The translations under genes were made by a program, and so were the position numbers. Of a stretch of 64,000 nucleotides of DNA, positions 8,366 through 20,842 are shown in pieces. Numbering within the stretch: position 1 is the stretch's first letter; each line of letters starts with the position of its first letter. Under the pieces are notes generated by a model, which had not been told where the DNA came from, did no database searches, and saw only the letters and a program-made list of their open reading frames with translations. This stretch comes from Neofusicoccum parvum (taxonomy: Eukaryota > Ascomycota > Dothideomycetes > Botryosphaeriales > Botryosphaeriaceae), in contig CP087210.1 of assembly GCA_020912385.1 (NCBI GenBank), forward strand, positions 3,038,001 to 3,102,000. The letters run 5' to 3'.

Positions 8366-11300
8366 AGCAGTGCCAATGCCGCACCGGCGGTCTAGCAAGC
8401 AGCACGGTGTGACAGAACCATGGCGCAGTTCATCTGCTACGCGCCATGTGTCTATTATACGGGCAAAGCGCGCTGTGATAGTCGGCGCGGGTATTTTCTG
8501 TGGTGGCTTCCTGGAGTTGACTTCAAGGTGCGGCGCGGCTGTCGCAGGGGCGCGGCCATTCGATGCTACGACATCAGTAACGATGTTTTCGCGCCTTGCG
8601 CCCATTGCACCTTACATGCAATATATTTCGTTTCCTCCGTTTCACCATGAGAACTCAACACAACGTTGACCGGCAGCGCAACTGACGGCACCACTCGACG
8701 CTCCGCCCTCGCCACGCCATGCTCGCCGCTCGAGCTCGATACTGTGGTCTGGAGCTCAAAGTCAAAGCAGCATGCGAAACCGCCAGGCTGTCCAGCGAGC
8801 CCGACTGTCACAGATCCGCATCCTCATCGCGTATCTCGGTGGCAGCTTTACACGCCAGCACCAGGACGAGGCTCGCAAGTCTGTCGCTGCCACGATAAGC
8901 CCCTCAAACGTCACCCGCGCGTTGCAGCTGAATTCGAACAGCCCTTCAAACGAAGCGCGCCCTCATGCTTCCTGCTACGTCTTCGTCTGCCACCTCTGCG
9001 AGGACCACGGGAAGCTACTCCGGCCGGTGCGCCATCTCCCATGACCCGTTGGCTGTCTATAGTTGAAGCTTCCCGGCTACTCTCTGATACTGGCGCCAAG
9101 CGAGGACTTATCATACGGTCTTTCTGATGTACGGTGGAATCTTGACGGCTAGGTTGTCGGGGAAAACAATGTGGAGATTGACTGAGCGGATGAATGTACA
9201 GGCTAGAAAGAAGCAGAGGGAAGATTTAGCGAAAGAGACTCTAGGCGAAGTTAGCAACGAGTAGAAGAGTCTGGGTTGAAATGGAGCCAAACAGCAGAGA
9301 GCGATAAGAACTGACATTGACGCGGAGAGGGCTGCCGTGGGAAGTCCTGATTTCAATGCCGTTCCGTATATATACCTCCCTGCGCCGAAGGTACTCAAGA
9401 TATACGATCCAGCTTTTCAGACAACGTAGAAATCAATAGCTTGGTTGCCTATGTGTCTAAATGGAGCAGCGGGATGACTGCGTGGACTCCGTTTGCTGTA
9501 AAAGAATACGGTGGACACTCACGCTCTATGGTAACAGCAGTTGTTGGAAACTTAGAGATGGGTGAAGAGTGATTTGCAGTTTTTAGTGACCTTCAATTTG
9601 GGAACAACGAGAAACACGACGAAAGCTGAGCTGCGCTCTACCGGCAGGGTCGATCTCCATCAACTTTTCATCTCACATCCTATCGGGTCTCTCAACACCA
9701 CCTTACCAGAACCATCACCATCATCCCACCGACGCGACACAGAGCGCCCTACCGCAAGCAAACCTAAACCAACCCCCCCTCGCCCTCACCCTCACCCACA
9801 GCACAGCCACAGCGCCCCGGCCCCGACTCCACCCACCTCATCAACCCAGCGACCCCGAAGCCCAACCGAAAGCAAACCGCAAGCCTCCCGCCGCCATCCG
9901 CGCTCCCGCCGCACCAAAAAAAGGCCGCCGGCTACACGGCGTCCCAGCAAGCGAGCCCGGCTTCCTCATTCCGCGGCACGAGATTACTATTCTCAATCGC
10001 TTGCGTCGGTGGTGCCGCGGGCGCGGTGCAGGTCTGGAGCGGCTCCGATTGGACGGGGTGCCGGAAGGGGAAGGTCGTGAGTCGTTGGACCGGGGTGGCT
10101 TCTGCGTTCTGGGGTTCTTCTCATTTTTGGGGCCTCGCGATGGGTTTGGTTGCGGGAGGCCTGCTCGTCGATTGTTTTCTTCTTTTTCTTCGGCGTGCTC
10201 GTGGGGATTCGGAGGACGGGATGTGTGGGATTTGTGTCGCGGAGGGAGTCGTGATGCCCTGTTCGCTCAGTGCGTTGCGTTGCGGACAAGGCCGGCAGCG
10301 CCGAGACGTCGGCTCTGTGCCATGATTACGATTGAGGGACCTGGGAGCGGGCCGGCGATGGAGGAGGGTCCTGATCGACGTATGCAGGTGCCGTCGCTCG
10401 TACTCGGCTCTCTGGACCTGCGTCTGCTGTTCTCGTGAGCAGCTCGCGCGGCGAAGATCGCGCTGTGGGGGGTTTTAACGCGTCTGCAAGCGAGCCGGAC
10501 GAGAAAAAGGCAGGGAGGAGGCGCAGGGGAGATGCGGAGTGGGGAGAAGCGAAATCGACGGCGGAGATCTTCGCCCTCAACGACTCTCTTCGCCGACCGG
10601 TCGACCGCGGTGGTTTGTCCGGAAACGCAGAGCGTCGAGGGCAGATCCTCAGGCACGGAAAGCCGCAAGGTGTCCTGCGCGATGGAGCAATCGGCCCTGC
10701 TGGTGGTTCTTTTCCTGCGAAGGCAGACGTCATTCTCAGCAGAGGATCTGAGGCGGAAGCGAGCCAGAAAAGTTAAAACACGAGATCTCCGGCGCAACTT
10801 ATGCTTAACGCTCGTCATCGCCGTCCGCATGGAACGAAGTCCGTGATGCGTTCAGCACCACCGCGCGCAGCCCGCAGGCTTGAAGACGTCTCGATCGAGG
10901 GTGAACGCTTCACCCACAAGCGCACGGCGAAAGAGGGACGCTTCTGTGTTTCTGCACCGGCCAGGGTCCAGCGCTGATGCAGCGGGACAAGCCCCGGCAT
11001 TGACCACGCGACGAATCTGCGGTTCCGCAGGGTCCATCGGCGGCGCGGCGCATGGCCGTTCGCGTGCACCGAGGCAACGCGCACGTTACGGGCGTGGTGG
11101 CAGGTGTGCCTGGTCGAGTACGGATACGGCTGTGGTGGCAGCCAAGCAGGAGATTGGCGGCAGGGAGGTGTTCGTATCTCGCTGCCTGCCCGCGCGCTAG
11201 CGCCAACGCGGACGATATTGCAAGGAGCGAGCAGATAACCGCGCTATCCACGTGGATTGGGCAGATGGCAGCCGTCTTCCGCGCGGGCTCTGGGCCTGGT

Positions 11301-14300
11301 CGGCGAGGCCGCGGCGGCAAATTGCTGCACACCGCAACGCGCGACGGGCGAGGAGCAACGAAAGCACGTCGTCAGGGTGGAGGACGACGCATCAGGAAAT
11401 AAGCGGAGGATGCTCCGGCTGCTGAGACGTGGCGGATCACTGCTCCTTCGGATTTGCCGAGCGATGGCATGATGGGATCGGGAACGGGCATCTCTGGAGT
11501 TCTGGACTTCCGCACCACAGGCCCTCTGCTGTCTCAGCCTGGCCTGTTGCTCGAACCGAGCCACGCAGCGTGGAATGGCGGGCAGCCGGGCGGTGCTGCG
11601 GGATCAGGGCGGCGACTGACGGTGAGACAACGAGCCGCAGGGCGATCAGACAAAAGCACGAGGCCGAAGATTGCGAGTGCTGCTCGACGGGAGTGGCCGA
11701 GATGCGAGCGAGCGGCACGAAGGAAGACGACGGCGCACGACTCGCCCACGGGCTCGAGGGGGATTCAGGCCAGCAAGGCGGGCGAGCTGGCAATCTGGCA
11801 CATATGTAGTATTTTCCGCGACCCGTACGGGACGAAGAAGCAGACGGCGGACCCGCGCTCGCCACCACGCCGTTGCGCTGCCCCGGAGATGCCACCGTTA
11901 CTCGCGCCATTCGCTCGTCCAGTAGTTGACCGTTGTTTTCGTTTCTCACTCGAACCGCTGTGGGTCAACTGTCTGTCACGGTCGCATCCCCCCCATTTTT
12001 TCCCTCTGTCGTCCGGCGGCCGTCGAGCCCACCGGGGGAAAAAGGCACGAAGGCACTGGCGCACGACGCCGGCCTCCACGCCAGCGCCGGCAGTTGCCCC
12101 AAAAGCCGAGCCAGACCAGTCAAAAAAGCCACCCGCAGCCAATGAAAACTTTACGCGAGCACGCTTCATCTTTCCCTATTTTCCCATTCGCCTCTTACCG
12201 CGGGCCCCAGGTGGCTTGCTGCTCGACCACACGCAGCGCAGGAGGATCTGCATTATTATTGATCGAGCGATGTCCGGGCGAAGGAAGCTAGATTGACTCG
12301 TGGAGCACCGTGGGGCACGTCGGCATGTGGGGCGGCGCGCTGTGGCTGATTTTCCCGCCCCCAAATCGCGCGGCCCTGATTGGTTTGGGACAAGCGTTCC
12401 TGATCTCCTTCGGGGGGTTGCTGCCGATGGGCCGATGGGGTAGCGGAGCCGATTGGCGTGACGCCTGATGAGGGGCACGAAAGCGGGACGCGTTCGCCGG
12501 GTGGGCGACGGGTGAGCGAGCACGCCGTCGTCGGGTTGGCTGCAGGTGCGCGCTGGAATGGCCCACGAGCTCGTTGTTTGGTCTCAGTTGGGGAATGCTG
12601 AAGACCTTCTCGGTGACGCGTGTACGCCCCGGTCGTATTTGCTACCGTCTACTCTTGTTTTCCACGAGGACAGATGTGTCTTCCATCGGTCAAGCCATGG
12701 CTACTCACTATCACCGCAATATCTCGACGCTGGAAATGAAAGGCATAGATCCAGCTAGCGGTTGCTTCCTCAATGCTGGGCGGATCCTACCTCACCCGTC
12801 CCACGCATCAACAATCATGCTGGCTTTCGCAATTCAACAAGCGGGAGCTTCCAATATTGTCAAAGAAGCGTCAAAGTGTGGATTTAACCGGAATGATGCT
12901 TAGCGGGCGGAAGTAGCCTAGGGAAGAGGCAACACGGCACGAGATAATAGCTCCAACTCTATTGACGACGCAGACGGAAGCCGACTGTAGCATCCATCTG
13001 CGAAAGACTTGGTTGTTGTAGCGATTGGTCGGTTAAGGGCCGATCATGAGTTCGTAGATCCTTGGTGCAAGCTGTGGTGCTGAGACTGTGGGGTGTTTTA
13101 CAAGGCTGGATCTCAAATCGCAAGGCAGAAACTTGGCCCAATGGGCAAGGCACGGCAAGGAGCAAAGTCTTGTCGTCAGCATGCTGACTTGGAAAACAGG
13201 CGGCATTGACACCTGTCCAGTCAGGCAGCTCTGCGGCACGGCAATGGAGCAGGAGGCATCCGTCCACGGCCACAGCGTCTGCCAAATCGGAAGCCGTCCG
13301 GGAAGGGTGGGCACATCTGCATGCGCGAGACGGCTTCTCTGCACCCTGCGGCCATCTGGGGCACAAGCTTCGAGAAGAGACGCGCAGATCGTCGCCTATC
13401 TCACCTGAAGCTGCAGCACGTTGCAGCTCACTGGACGACGGCGAGCTGGAAAGCTCCGACGAACACCTCCGACACGGTCTGCAGCACGGCCCGATGGTTC
13501 GTCCTCCGTGCTGCGAGGATGTCTCCGCGATCCTGCACCGCCATTCGCAAATTAAGCCTTACGCGGTTCGTCAGCTCCGTGTGGTCGCACGGTCCCCGTT
13601 CGGCGGAGGATGGAGAGTTCTCGACCGCGAGAGGCTTGGCGGGGCTTTGGCCCGTCTTGTCGCATCATCGGGAGAAATATCAGGCGCTGGCGTACGGCGG
13701 GCGAGGGCTGAGACACGGCCAGGCAGGGCGTGCGTGATATAGGAGGGCAGGGCATGGGGACGGGGACGGAGGAGGCGCAGAACGCTTCTGCTGCAGGCTG
13801 AAGGAGACTTTGCGCCACCGGGAATAGAACAAGCGCCGCAAGCAGGACAAAAAGGCAGGGTGGTGCGGTGCCGTGTTTGGTGCCTGACGATGCTGGCAGG
13901 AATTCCTCATCCGGATTCCGGGAACGAGCGTCATCGAGAGGGAGCAGCTGACCGCCAGGAGATAAAAACAGACGACGCGGGCGTCTGCCGAGTAAGCTTT
14001 AAGGTGATAAACATTCGTCACTTAAGCTTGCTCTGACAGAGTGGGAGTTTATCGATAGAGTGTGCCTCCGGGCAGCTCCAGCGATCACCGGGACCGGGGC
14101 GGCGTGCGACTCCTGGGCGGTATGTTTGGAAGTGGCCAGGGGGCTTGGTGGTCGGGCATGTGTGCAGAAATGCGCCTGGCGCCACGTGGGAAATTCCAGC
14201 GGAGCAGACGAGAAAGGGCGCCTCTGGCGCGGGCGAACGCCTTCCCGGCTGCCCCGACGGTTGACAGCGCAGGGGCGGAAAGCTTCGTCGCCAGCACCGG

Positions 14301-15776
14301 GCCGCGGGCAGTTGTGAGCTGTCACCTCGTGCTGCTCGGGGTCTTGGAGCCTTGGAGTCTTGGGCATGTCGGCCGTTGCTCATCGACTGGGTGCGGTGAG
14401 ACGGGGTCAGCAAAGGCAAGCTTAAGCTGGGCCCAGTCGATGACGGACGGCGCAGGCTGATCCTGCCGATCCTTTTCCTCGGACGGCAGCTTCGTAGAGC
14501 AGATCCTGTCGGCAAACAGCCGAGCGCCTAGTGCACGCGAGACGCAGAGGAGCAGCTGGAGGCCACTGGCGCCGGCACTACGGAGTAATGGTGGTGACAA
14601 TGGCACAGCGGCCGCCTGGCTCTCCTCGTGCACTGTTGAAACGCAACATGCCGCCTGCGGACGACCCTGCGCGGGCCGTTGTCAGCACTTGGAGCGGCCT
14701 GCTGCACGGCGTTGGGGTGTTCCTGCGAGGGCGGCCAGCGGGAGCGGAGATGGGAGGGTTATGCTTCTTTCATCTAAAGAGAGCGGGACGCGAGAGACCC
14801 GCTGCGGAAATTTCAACGGTGGCCGGCCAGAGGTGTTCGGGCGTGCGGTGGACTTGGCCCTGGGGCTGGCACAGTGCCCGCGCGACGCTACGCCGGCTGG
14901 AGCTGAGAGCAGAGCGCGCAGAGTCATGAACCATGGCGGCCGCGCGCACGCACACACCAGCGCTTCCTTGAACCTCAGCTGACGCGGCGCGCATCTTCCT
15001 GAAGCGGGTGGCGCGGCTGCAATTCGGGCGCGCCCAGCAGCGCAGCGGGCGGCGAGTCGTGCTGCTGGCGGGCGGCGGCGAGGACGCAGCTGCGATCGCC
15101 GGCGGAGGTGGGCGGTTCTGGGCGGAGCGAGCTGGCAGGGCTGCGGGCAGGGTGTCGGCGGCCGATCGTGGATCAGCACCGCAGCACTGGCAGCTGGCAG
15201 GTGTCGCCATGTCGCCATCTGCGGGCTAAAACAGCAGCCCGGCGAGGACGCCCCGGCGGCAGGCGCTCAAGCTTCGCCGGGCGCGCGGGCTGGCCGCCAA
15301 TTCGCCCGCTGCGCGCGACCCGAAGCAGCCGAGCTGGCGCAGCAGGGCCGTCCTGGGAGCCGCGCGCGGCGGCTGCAAGGGGTGCGTATCATCTAGGCAA
15401 ATCGATGGGCGTCAGAGCCATGCGGGGAGCGCGCGAGCCCCTGGCTGCGCATCCTCATCATCCACCATGGTCCGCCAGCCCAGCTAGCCCGCGCCGCCGC
15501 CCAGCAATAGCGCCGCTCCGGCAGCCCACGCCATTTGCGCCCTTACGGCGGCGGCCCTTCCACTGGCCCTTATGTGGAAGCCGCCGCACTGGCGCCAGGG
15601 CTGCCGTCTGCTGGCGCCCTAGTGCGCTGCGCTCCCGCACTGCCTCCAGCCCCAGGCACACACTCTTTAATACTCCATGCGTGCTGCTCCATGCCGCTTC
15701 CCGACTGACTCTCATCACACAACCTTGCCATTGCCTCCCCGCAGCTTTCAGGCCCGCGCGAGCCTGAGCAACACTC
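8366..15776. other. gene-poor, GC-rich region
   Basis: About 7.4 kb with many overlapping GC-driven ORFs on all frames and no recognised domain. From 9650 to 9980 the plus strand is CT/CA-rich and resembles a fungal promoter/leader, but no ATG-initiated coding frame follows. The region ends in the upstream sequence of the rhodopsin-domain gene at 15777. Confidence 0.45.
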
Positions 15777-17131
15777 ATGTCTGCCGACAACAAGGGCCCG
15801 GGCGCGGTGGCCACCACCGTGACCGTCACCTGCATCGCCTCCGTCATTGTGCTCGTCCGGCTATGGATCCGCATGGTCCTCGTGCGCGCGTCGGGCTGGG
15901 ATGACTGGATCATCACCATCGCCATGGTCAGTGTCTGCTCGTGCCCACCACCCGAGCTCCAGCTGACTTCTCCAGGCTGGCATTGCCGGAATGACCATCA
16001 CCATCTCGCAACGTGAGTGCTGCTGCGTGTCACTGTGCCTTGTAGCGTGCTGACCGTTTTCCAGAGGTCAAGTGGGGACTTGGCAGACACATTGAGGAGC
16101 TCGACGAGCACATGCAGGAGAGGCTGTTCTTCGTAGGATTCACTTCACACCAGCTTTCCAGCACACGATTGTTCTGACCTGTGCGCAGTGCTTCTGGCTC
16201 AGCATCATCTTCTACAACATCGGCCTGGGCATGACCAAGATCTCCATCATCATGCAGTATCTCCGCATCTTCGCCACCACCCGGGTCATGCGCGTGGCCT
16301 GCCTGGCTGTCATGACCTTCACCGTCCTGTACACCTTGGAAGCCATCATCCTCAGTATCTTCAGCTGCACGCCCGTCGACCGCTTCTGGCAGCGTTCAAA
16401 ACCCGGCACCTGTGTGAACTTCAAGGCGCTGTGGTTCACCCACGCCGCCCTCAACATCTTCTCCGACGTCATGATTATCTCGCTGCCCATGCCCGTCATC
16501 AGGGGACTCAACGTGCCGAAGAAGCAGAAGTTTGCGCTGATGGGCATCTTCGCCCTGGGAGCATTGTACGTTTCAACCTGACACCGGCCGAACCTCACTG
16601 ACTGTCTTTAGCGGCTGCGTCACTTCCATCCTCCGGCTCAGGTCTCTCTACGCCGTGGCCGACAGCACCGACACGTCGTACGACAACGTCGACGCGGCCG
16701 TGTGGTCCAACGTCGAAATCAACGTCGCCATCATGTGCGCCTCTCTCCCCACGTTCAAGGCGCTTGTCAAGCGGCTGTTCCCCCACGTTCTCTCCACCGA
16801 TCCGGCATCTCGCTCGACCGGCAACAAGTACGGCACCGGCCCGAACTGGCGGTCCCGCAACACGCGGCAGCACGGCACGCTTATCTCCCTCGACGGCCTG
16901 GAGCGCGGCGACGCGGGACGGAGGAGGGGCGACGGGCTGTGCACGACAACGATTGAGAAGGGCCACGCCAGCTACGCCGGATCGGACGGCGAGAGCAGCA
17001 ACGACGACGGCATCAAGGTCACGACCGTGGTGTCCCAGCGCGAGGACTCCAGCTCGGACAAGGGCGCGGCGTTTGGCGACGACGTGCACAGCGTGACCGA
17101 GAGCGAGCGGAAGTTCTTCCCTAACTCATAA
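15777..17131 (+). CDS. rhodopsin-domain (PTH11-like) integral membrane protein
   Basis: Fungal-specific seven-helix membrane protein of the large 'rhodopsin domain' family; individual roles are mostly unknown and PTH11 relatives are candidate surface receptors. Five exons (15777-15926, 15976-16012, 16065-16132, 16189-16565, 16612-17131) give 383 residues. Helix 1 is followed by the family motif GWDDWIITIAM, then KWGLGRH, FYNIGLGMTKISI, IFSCTPVDRFW, an FSDVMIISLPMPVI helix and LRLRSLYAV. The C-tail of about 120 residues is hydrophilic, Ser/Asp-rich and predicted cytosolic. The start has a very short N-terminus before helix 1, as is common in the family. Introns are 46-56 nt with regular GT-AG ends. 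Ligand and function cannot be inferred. Confidence 0.88.
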
Positions 17132-18701
17132 TGAGTTTTCTTTCTTTTTCTGAGTTCACGATTGGCATGTCACCGGTTCTTCTTATTTCCTTTGTTCATC
17201 AACATCATCACCATCATCATCATCTTTCGGAAGCACGGAGCTTGGGGGTTTCTGCGGAGGAAACCGAATTGCACAAGAGCGGCGCGAGCTTGGACGGGCG
17301 GCATGGGAACGTCATTTACTTCTGCATTGACCGGGGAAGTGGGACCTTAATTTAGAAGATACCCGAAACAAATGCTGGGGCCTGTACGAATCAAACAAGA
17401 CCAATTAACACATCCTTCTCGATCATGCCCCACCAGGACGCTTCTAACTTCCCACCGACTGTCCGTCGACCTCGGTGCGCTGCGGACAGGGACCTTGGAT
17501 GCACCGAGCCGTGGCCATTCGCAGGAGGGAGATTTTCCTCATCTCAGCGACGCCAGGGTTGCCGGCACGCCACGGCAAGGGTCAACCCAACACGGCATAC
17601 ATCCAAGTCCTCGGTACAGGCGCGCCAACTGCCGGTGCTTACCCCAATCGACGCCACGGCTGCCCGGCGAACCCCCGCAGCAACGGTGGCTGATCACCGA
17701 GGATCCGGAAGCCCTGGACCGGCGAGGCCGACGGTCGATCCTGAGCGATCGGACGGCTCTCCTGAACGAAACGCATCTCCTCTGTCGCTTTCCCGCCGCA
17801 GCACGGAGACAGACGGGAGAGCAGCGCTGCTGGCCACCCGCATCCATCGCGCCGTCGCGCACGAACAGCATCCGTGCGGACGCTCCTTCGCTCGCCCCGC
17901 AAGCAACCGCATTCGCGCATCTCGCATACGCAGCACCCATCCAGCTTAACCCGCGATCCTTCCAATCCCTCCCACGCGGAACTCTCCAGCGGCTGGGACC
18001 GCCGATCCGCCGGGCTCGCCTCTGGAGAGCAAGCGTCAGTGCAGGAAAGCCATCCGCATCGCTCTGCGCAAGCCGGCCCACACTTCCCACGACAGGATCA
18101 AAGAAGAAGCGCCGCCACACGTACTCGACGCCATTCCATTGGACAGCCAACGCAGCCCGAGCGGCCGCCGTGGCGTTCTATCTAAACCCTCTCTCGCTCT
18201 CTCGTTCTCCCTCCCGCCCGGAAAGTCCCGCTCGCCGCCCCGTGGCTGTGGTTGTGGCTTCCCCTGGAAACGCGCGGTCAGTCGAAGCAACCGAGTGTGG
18301 CGGCGGCATTTGCGGCAGCTTGCCCATTGGCGCGCGAGAAGGTGGACGGGAGCCTCCGCTGGCCGCTTTCTCCTCCGGAGAGAGGGAAAAAAGTGACGGC
18401 GCTACGCAGACGCCCCGCGCGTCCCGATGGCGCGGAAGGCGGAGGTGGAGGGGGGGTTTTAGTGCATGTGGGGAAGATGGGGAAAGGAGGGTATGGGGAT
18501 GCGGAGATTTTTGTTCGTGGCGGCTTGTGTTTGGAAGATGGGCCCTGGAGGGGTTGTCGTTTTCGTGGTGTTTGTGCCTGGCGACGGAGCATGCCATTGC
18601 CGCCGATCTTGCTTCCTTCGCCACGCGGAAAATTCGAGCGAGGAACGGGCTGATCCGCCGCGAGGGAGGGTGAGCAGCGACGATCGCGGGTACCTGGGTG
18701 C
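17132..18701. other. intergenic, long spurious ORFs
   Basis: A 433-codon plus-strand frame (17372-18673) begins with ATG but is Arg/Pro/Ser-rich with no domain, and equally long frames lie antisense to it, so it looks like a GC artefact. A CAT/ATC microsatellite sits at 17202-17224 in the 3' flank of the rhodopsin-domain gene. Confidence 0.45.
17202..17224 (+). repeat. CAT/ATC trinucleotide microsatellite
   Basis: Imperfect run of CAT/ATC triplets just after the rhodopsin-domain gene, probably in its 3' UTR. Confidence 0.7.
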
Positions 18702-20837
18702 CTACGGACTGTTCTGGAGGCGATGCGCAGGAGGAGGATGCAGGACCCGCGCGCCGGATGCGGTTGCGCTCGAGGCACGACCACCAGCAACACTGCCACG
18801 CTCCGTCCACAGAGCAGGATGAGCCTGCTGCTGCTCCCACCACCGCGACGACTGCCCTCTCGGCTCGCCCACCAGCACCGGCGGCGCACCCACCGCGCCC
18901 TCCGCCATGCCCGACCCGACACGGCCTACCCCCGCCATGGCCGCCGCTCCGGATGCGGAAAGTAGATCACCGGGCGCGCGGTAGCCGGGACCCGCGACGC
19001 TCCGCCCAGGGACCCAGGGCGGCGGGGCGGCCAGATCGGCGCAAGTGTCGATGCTGGCGTGCAGCGTGGCGCTGGGGCTAGCGCGCCAGCCGTGCCGCGC
19101 GGGAGACGACGACGACGGCGATGAATTTCCACCAAAGAGGGCCTCGGAGACGGGGCCGACGGCCGTGGTCGCGCCCAGGGCTGGATTGCGGCTCCGCTGG
19201 TGGTCCTCCTCCCTTGCTTCGCCGCACGCCTCGAGGCCGGCTGCCACCAGCGAAGGGTCCACGGCCGACTGTTCTGGAATGCTGGCCAGGAACGCGTGCG
19301 TCCGCGGTGAGAGCGGCACTGCGTAACTGCTGTACACGTACGCATCGTCGTCGTCGAACGACGGCGCCGTATCCGTATCGCGAGCTGCTGGTGCGCCAAC
19401 AGAGTCCGTCCTGTCATCTCCGCCACGGCCGGCATGCCCCGGCGCCACGCTTGCGCAACTGCCGCCACCCCGGGAGCCTGTTGCGAGACGGTCGGAGTAG
19501 CGCAGCGGCGGCGGCGGGCGTGGCGACAGCGGCCCGTGTTGGCGTGCGTCAAAGGGTTCGTCAAAGAGTTGATGCGGGTTGTGCTGATGCGGGTTGCGTT
19601 GATGCGGGTTCTGCTGAATCGCCATCTCTGCCGCGCGGGACGCGGCCATGTCGTCGTCATCGGCCTCCCGCTGCTCACATGCCCCCACCGGCCGCTGGCC
19701 GCGTCTGCGCTTCCCGCCGGATGTTTGGCCGAGCGAGCAGGAAGGTCGAACGTAGCGGACCTCGTGTTCGGTCGACGCCGCCGAGCCATGGTCACGAGCA
19801 TGTGGCAACGGCCGCTCCGGGCCTCGCGTCAGCACATGGCCGTCGTCGTGGTGTTGGCTCGTCGTCGGCACCTCCGCCGCCTTCACCTTCCTCCGCTTCG
19901 CAGGCCGCTCCACCACCTCCTCCTCCTCCCTCCCCCTCTTCTCCCCTCTCGCCTTCCTCCCCCTCCCATCATTCTGCCTCCTATAATCCCTCTTCATCGC
20001 CACATACGCCGCCGGCGCCCCCACCAACCCCCCCACCTCCCTCTCCCCCTTCTCTAACACATCCACACAAACCGTCTTCTCCCGCCTCAACGCCTCGCAC
20101 ACCCCCTCTAACCGCTCCGCACACGTCATCTCGCCGCCTCCCCTCTCCCTCCCCACCCTCCTCTCCACCTCCCGCCCCCCCACCCGCCTAAACCCCTCCC
20201 CGCACCCCGCCACCACCGCATCCAGCACCCGCCAGCACCCCGCCACCACCGCCCGCACCTCGTAGTGCGGCTGCCGCGCCTGCGCCCCGCCCACGAACCG
20301 CCGCCACGCCGCCGTCCCCGCGTTGTCCTGCGCGCCCGCCGCGTCCGTCAGCGCGGCGTACAGCCGCGCGATCCAGCGCTGCGGGTTGGCGCGCGCGGCG
20401 AGCAGGGTCGGCGAGGAGGGCGGGCGGGGGGGTGTGGTGAGCGGCGCGAGGGTGGCGCGGTAGAGGGCCGCGGCGGCGGAGGTGGGGAAGGTGTGAGTTG
20501 GCGGGAGGGAGGCGTAGGGCGGGTAGATGGTGGATGTGTGGGCGGGTGGAGGGGAGGGGGAGGTGGGCTGGATGGCCGGGGACGGCGCGAGGAGGCTGTT
20601 GTTGTTGGAGTGCTTGAAGGTTGTCTGGGTGTGCGCGGCTGGTGGGTCTGGGGTGGGCGGCTGGGGGTTGGGGACTTGGTGTTGTTGGTTTGGGTTCTGG
20701 ATTCCCTGTTTGAGAGTCCCGGCGTTTGGAGGCCATGGACTTGAAAAAGGCTGGAGATGGTGGCTTCCGTAAGGGAAGTGCGACGGCTGTCCTGTTTCTA
20801 GCCTGAAGGGGCTCTCTGTGGGATCTGGCTCGCTCAA
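18702..20837 (-). CDS. hypothetical protein, nuclear-looking, 5' end unresolved
   Basis: A 711-codon open frame with no recognised domain. A folded-looking part (ANPQRWIARLYAAL, then YEVRAVVAGCWRVLDAVV) is followed by a charged region containing KRGREEEE...RPAKRRKVK, a bipartite nuclear localisation signal. After that come an Asn-Pro-His-Gln repeat (plus-strand about 19560-19618) and a Pro/Ser/Ala-rich tail. The open frame has no ATG near its 5' end; the first in-frame Met falls after the first 200 codons. The real start is therefore either that Met or an unseen upstream exon, and the upper boundary given is only the limit of the open frame. That limit lies within 10 bp of the divergent oligopeptide transporter start, too close for two real starts. 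Confidence 0.5.
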   Translation of the reverse strand: MSEPDPTESPFRLETGQPSHFPYGSHHLQPFSSPWPPNAGTLKQGIQNPNQQHQVPNPQPPTPDPPAAHTQTTFKHSNNNSLLAPSPAIQPTSPSPPPAHTSTIYPPYASLPPTHTFPTSAAAALYRATLAPLTTPPRPPSSPTLLAARANPQRWIARLYAALTDAAGAQDNAGTAAWRRFVGGAQARQPHYEVRAVVAGCWRVLDAVVAGCGEGFRRVGGREVERRVGRERGGGEMTCAERLEGVCEALRREKTVCVDVLEKGEREVGGLVGAPAAYVAMKRDYRRQNDGRGRKARGEKRGREEEEVVERPAKRRKVKAAEVPTTSQHHDDGHVLTRGPERPLPHARDHGSAASTEHEVRYVRPSCSLGQTSGGKRRRGQRPVGACEQREADDDDMAASRAAEMAIQQNPHQRNPHQHNPHQLFDEPFDARQHGPLSPRPPPPLRYSDRLATGSRGGGSCASVAPGHAGRGGDDRTDSVGAPAARDTDTAPSFDDDDAYVYSSYAVPLSPRTHAFLASIPEQSAVDPSLVAAGLEACGEAREEDHQRSRNPALGATTAVGPVSEALFGGNSSPSSSSPARHGWRASPSATLHASIDTCADLAAPPPWVPGRSVAGPGYRAPGDLLSASGAAAMAGVGRVGSGMAEGAVGAPPVLVGEPRGQSSRWWEQQQAHPALWTERGSVAGGRASSATASGARVLHPPPAHRLQNSP

Positions 20838-20842
20838 CAGTG

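Noticed and set aside
11454..12296. 280-codon plus-strand ORF in the gene-poor region
   Set aside because: No domain, mixed low-complexity composition, and competing frames on both strands.
17372..18673. 433-codon ATG-initiated plus-strand ORF
   Set aside because: Arg/Pro/Ser-rich with no domain, and antisense frames of similar length overlap it. GC-rich DNA yields such frames by chance.
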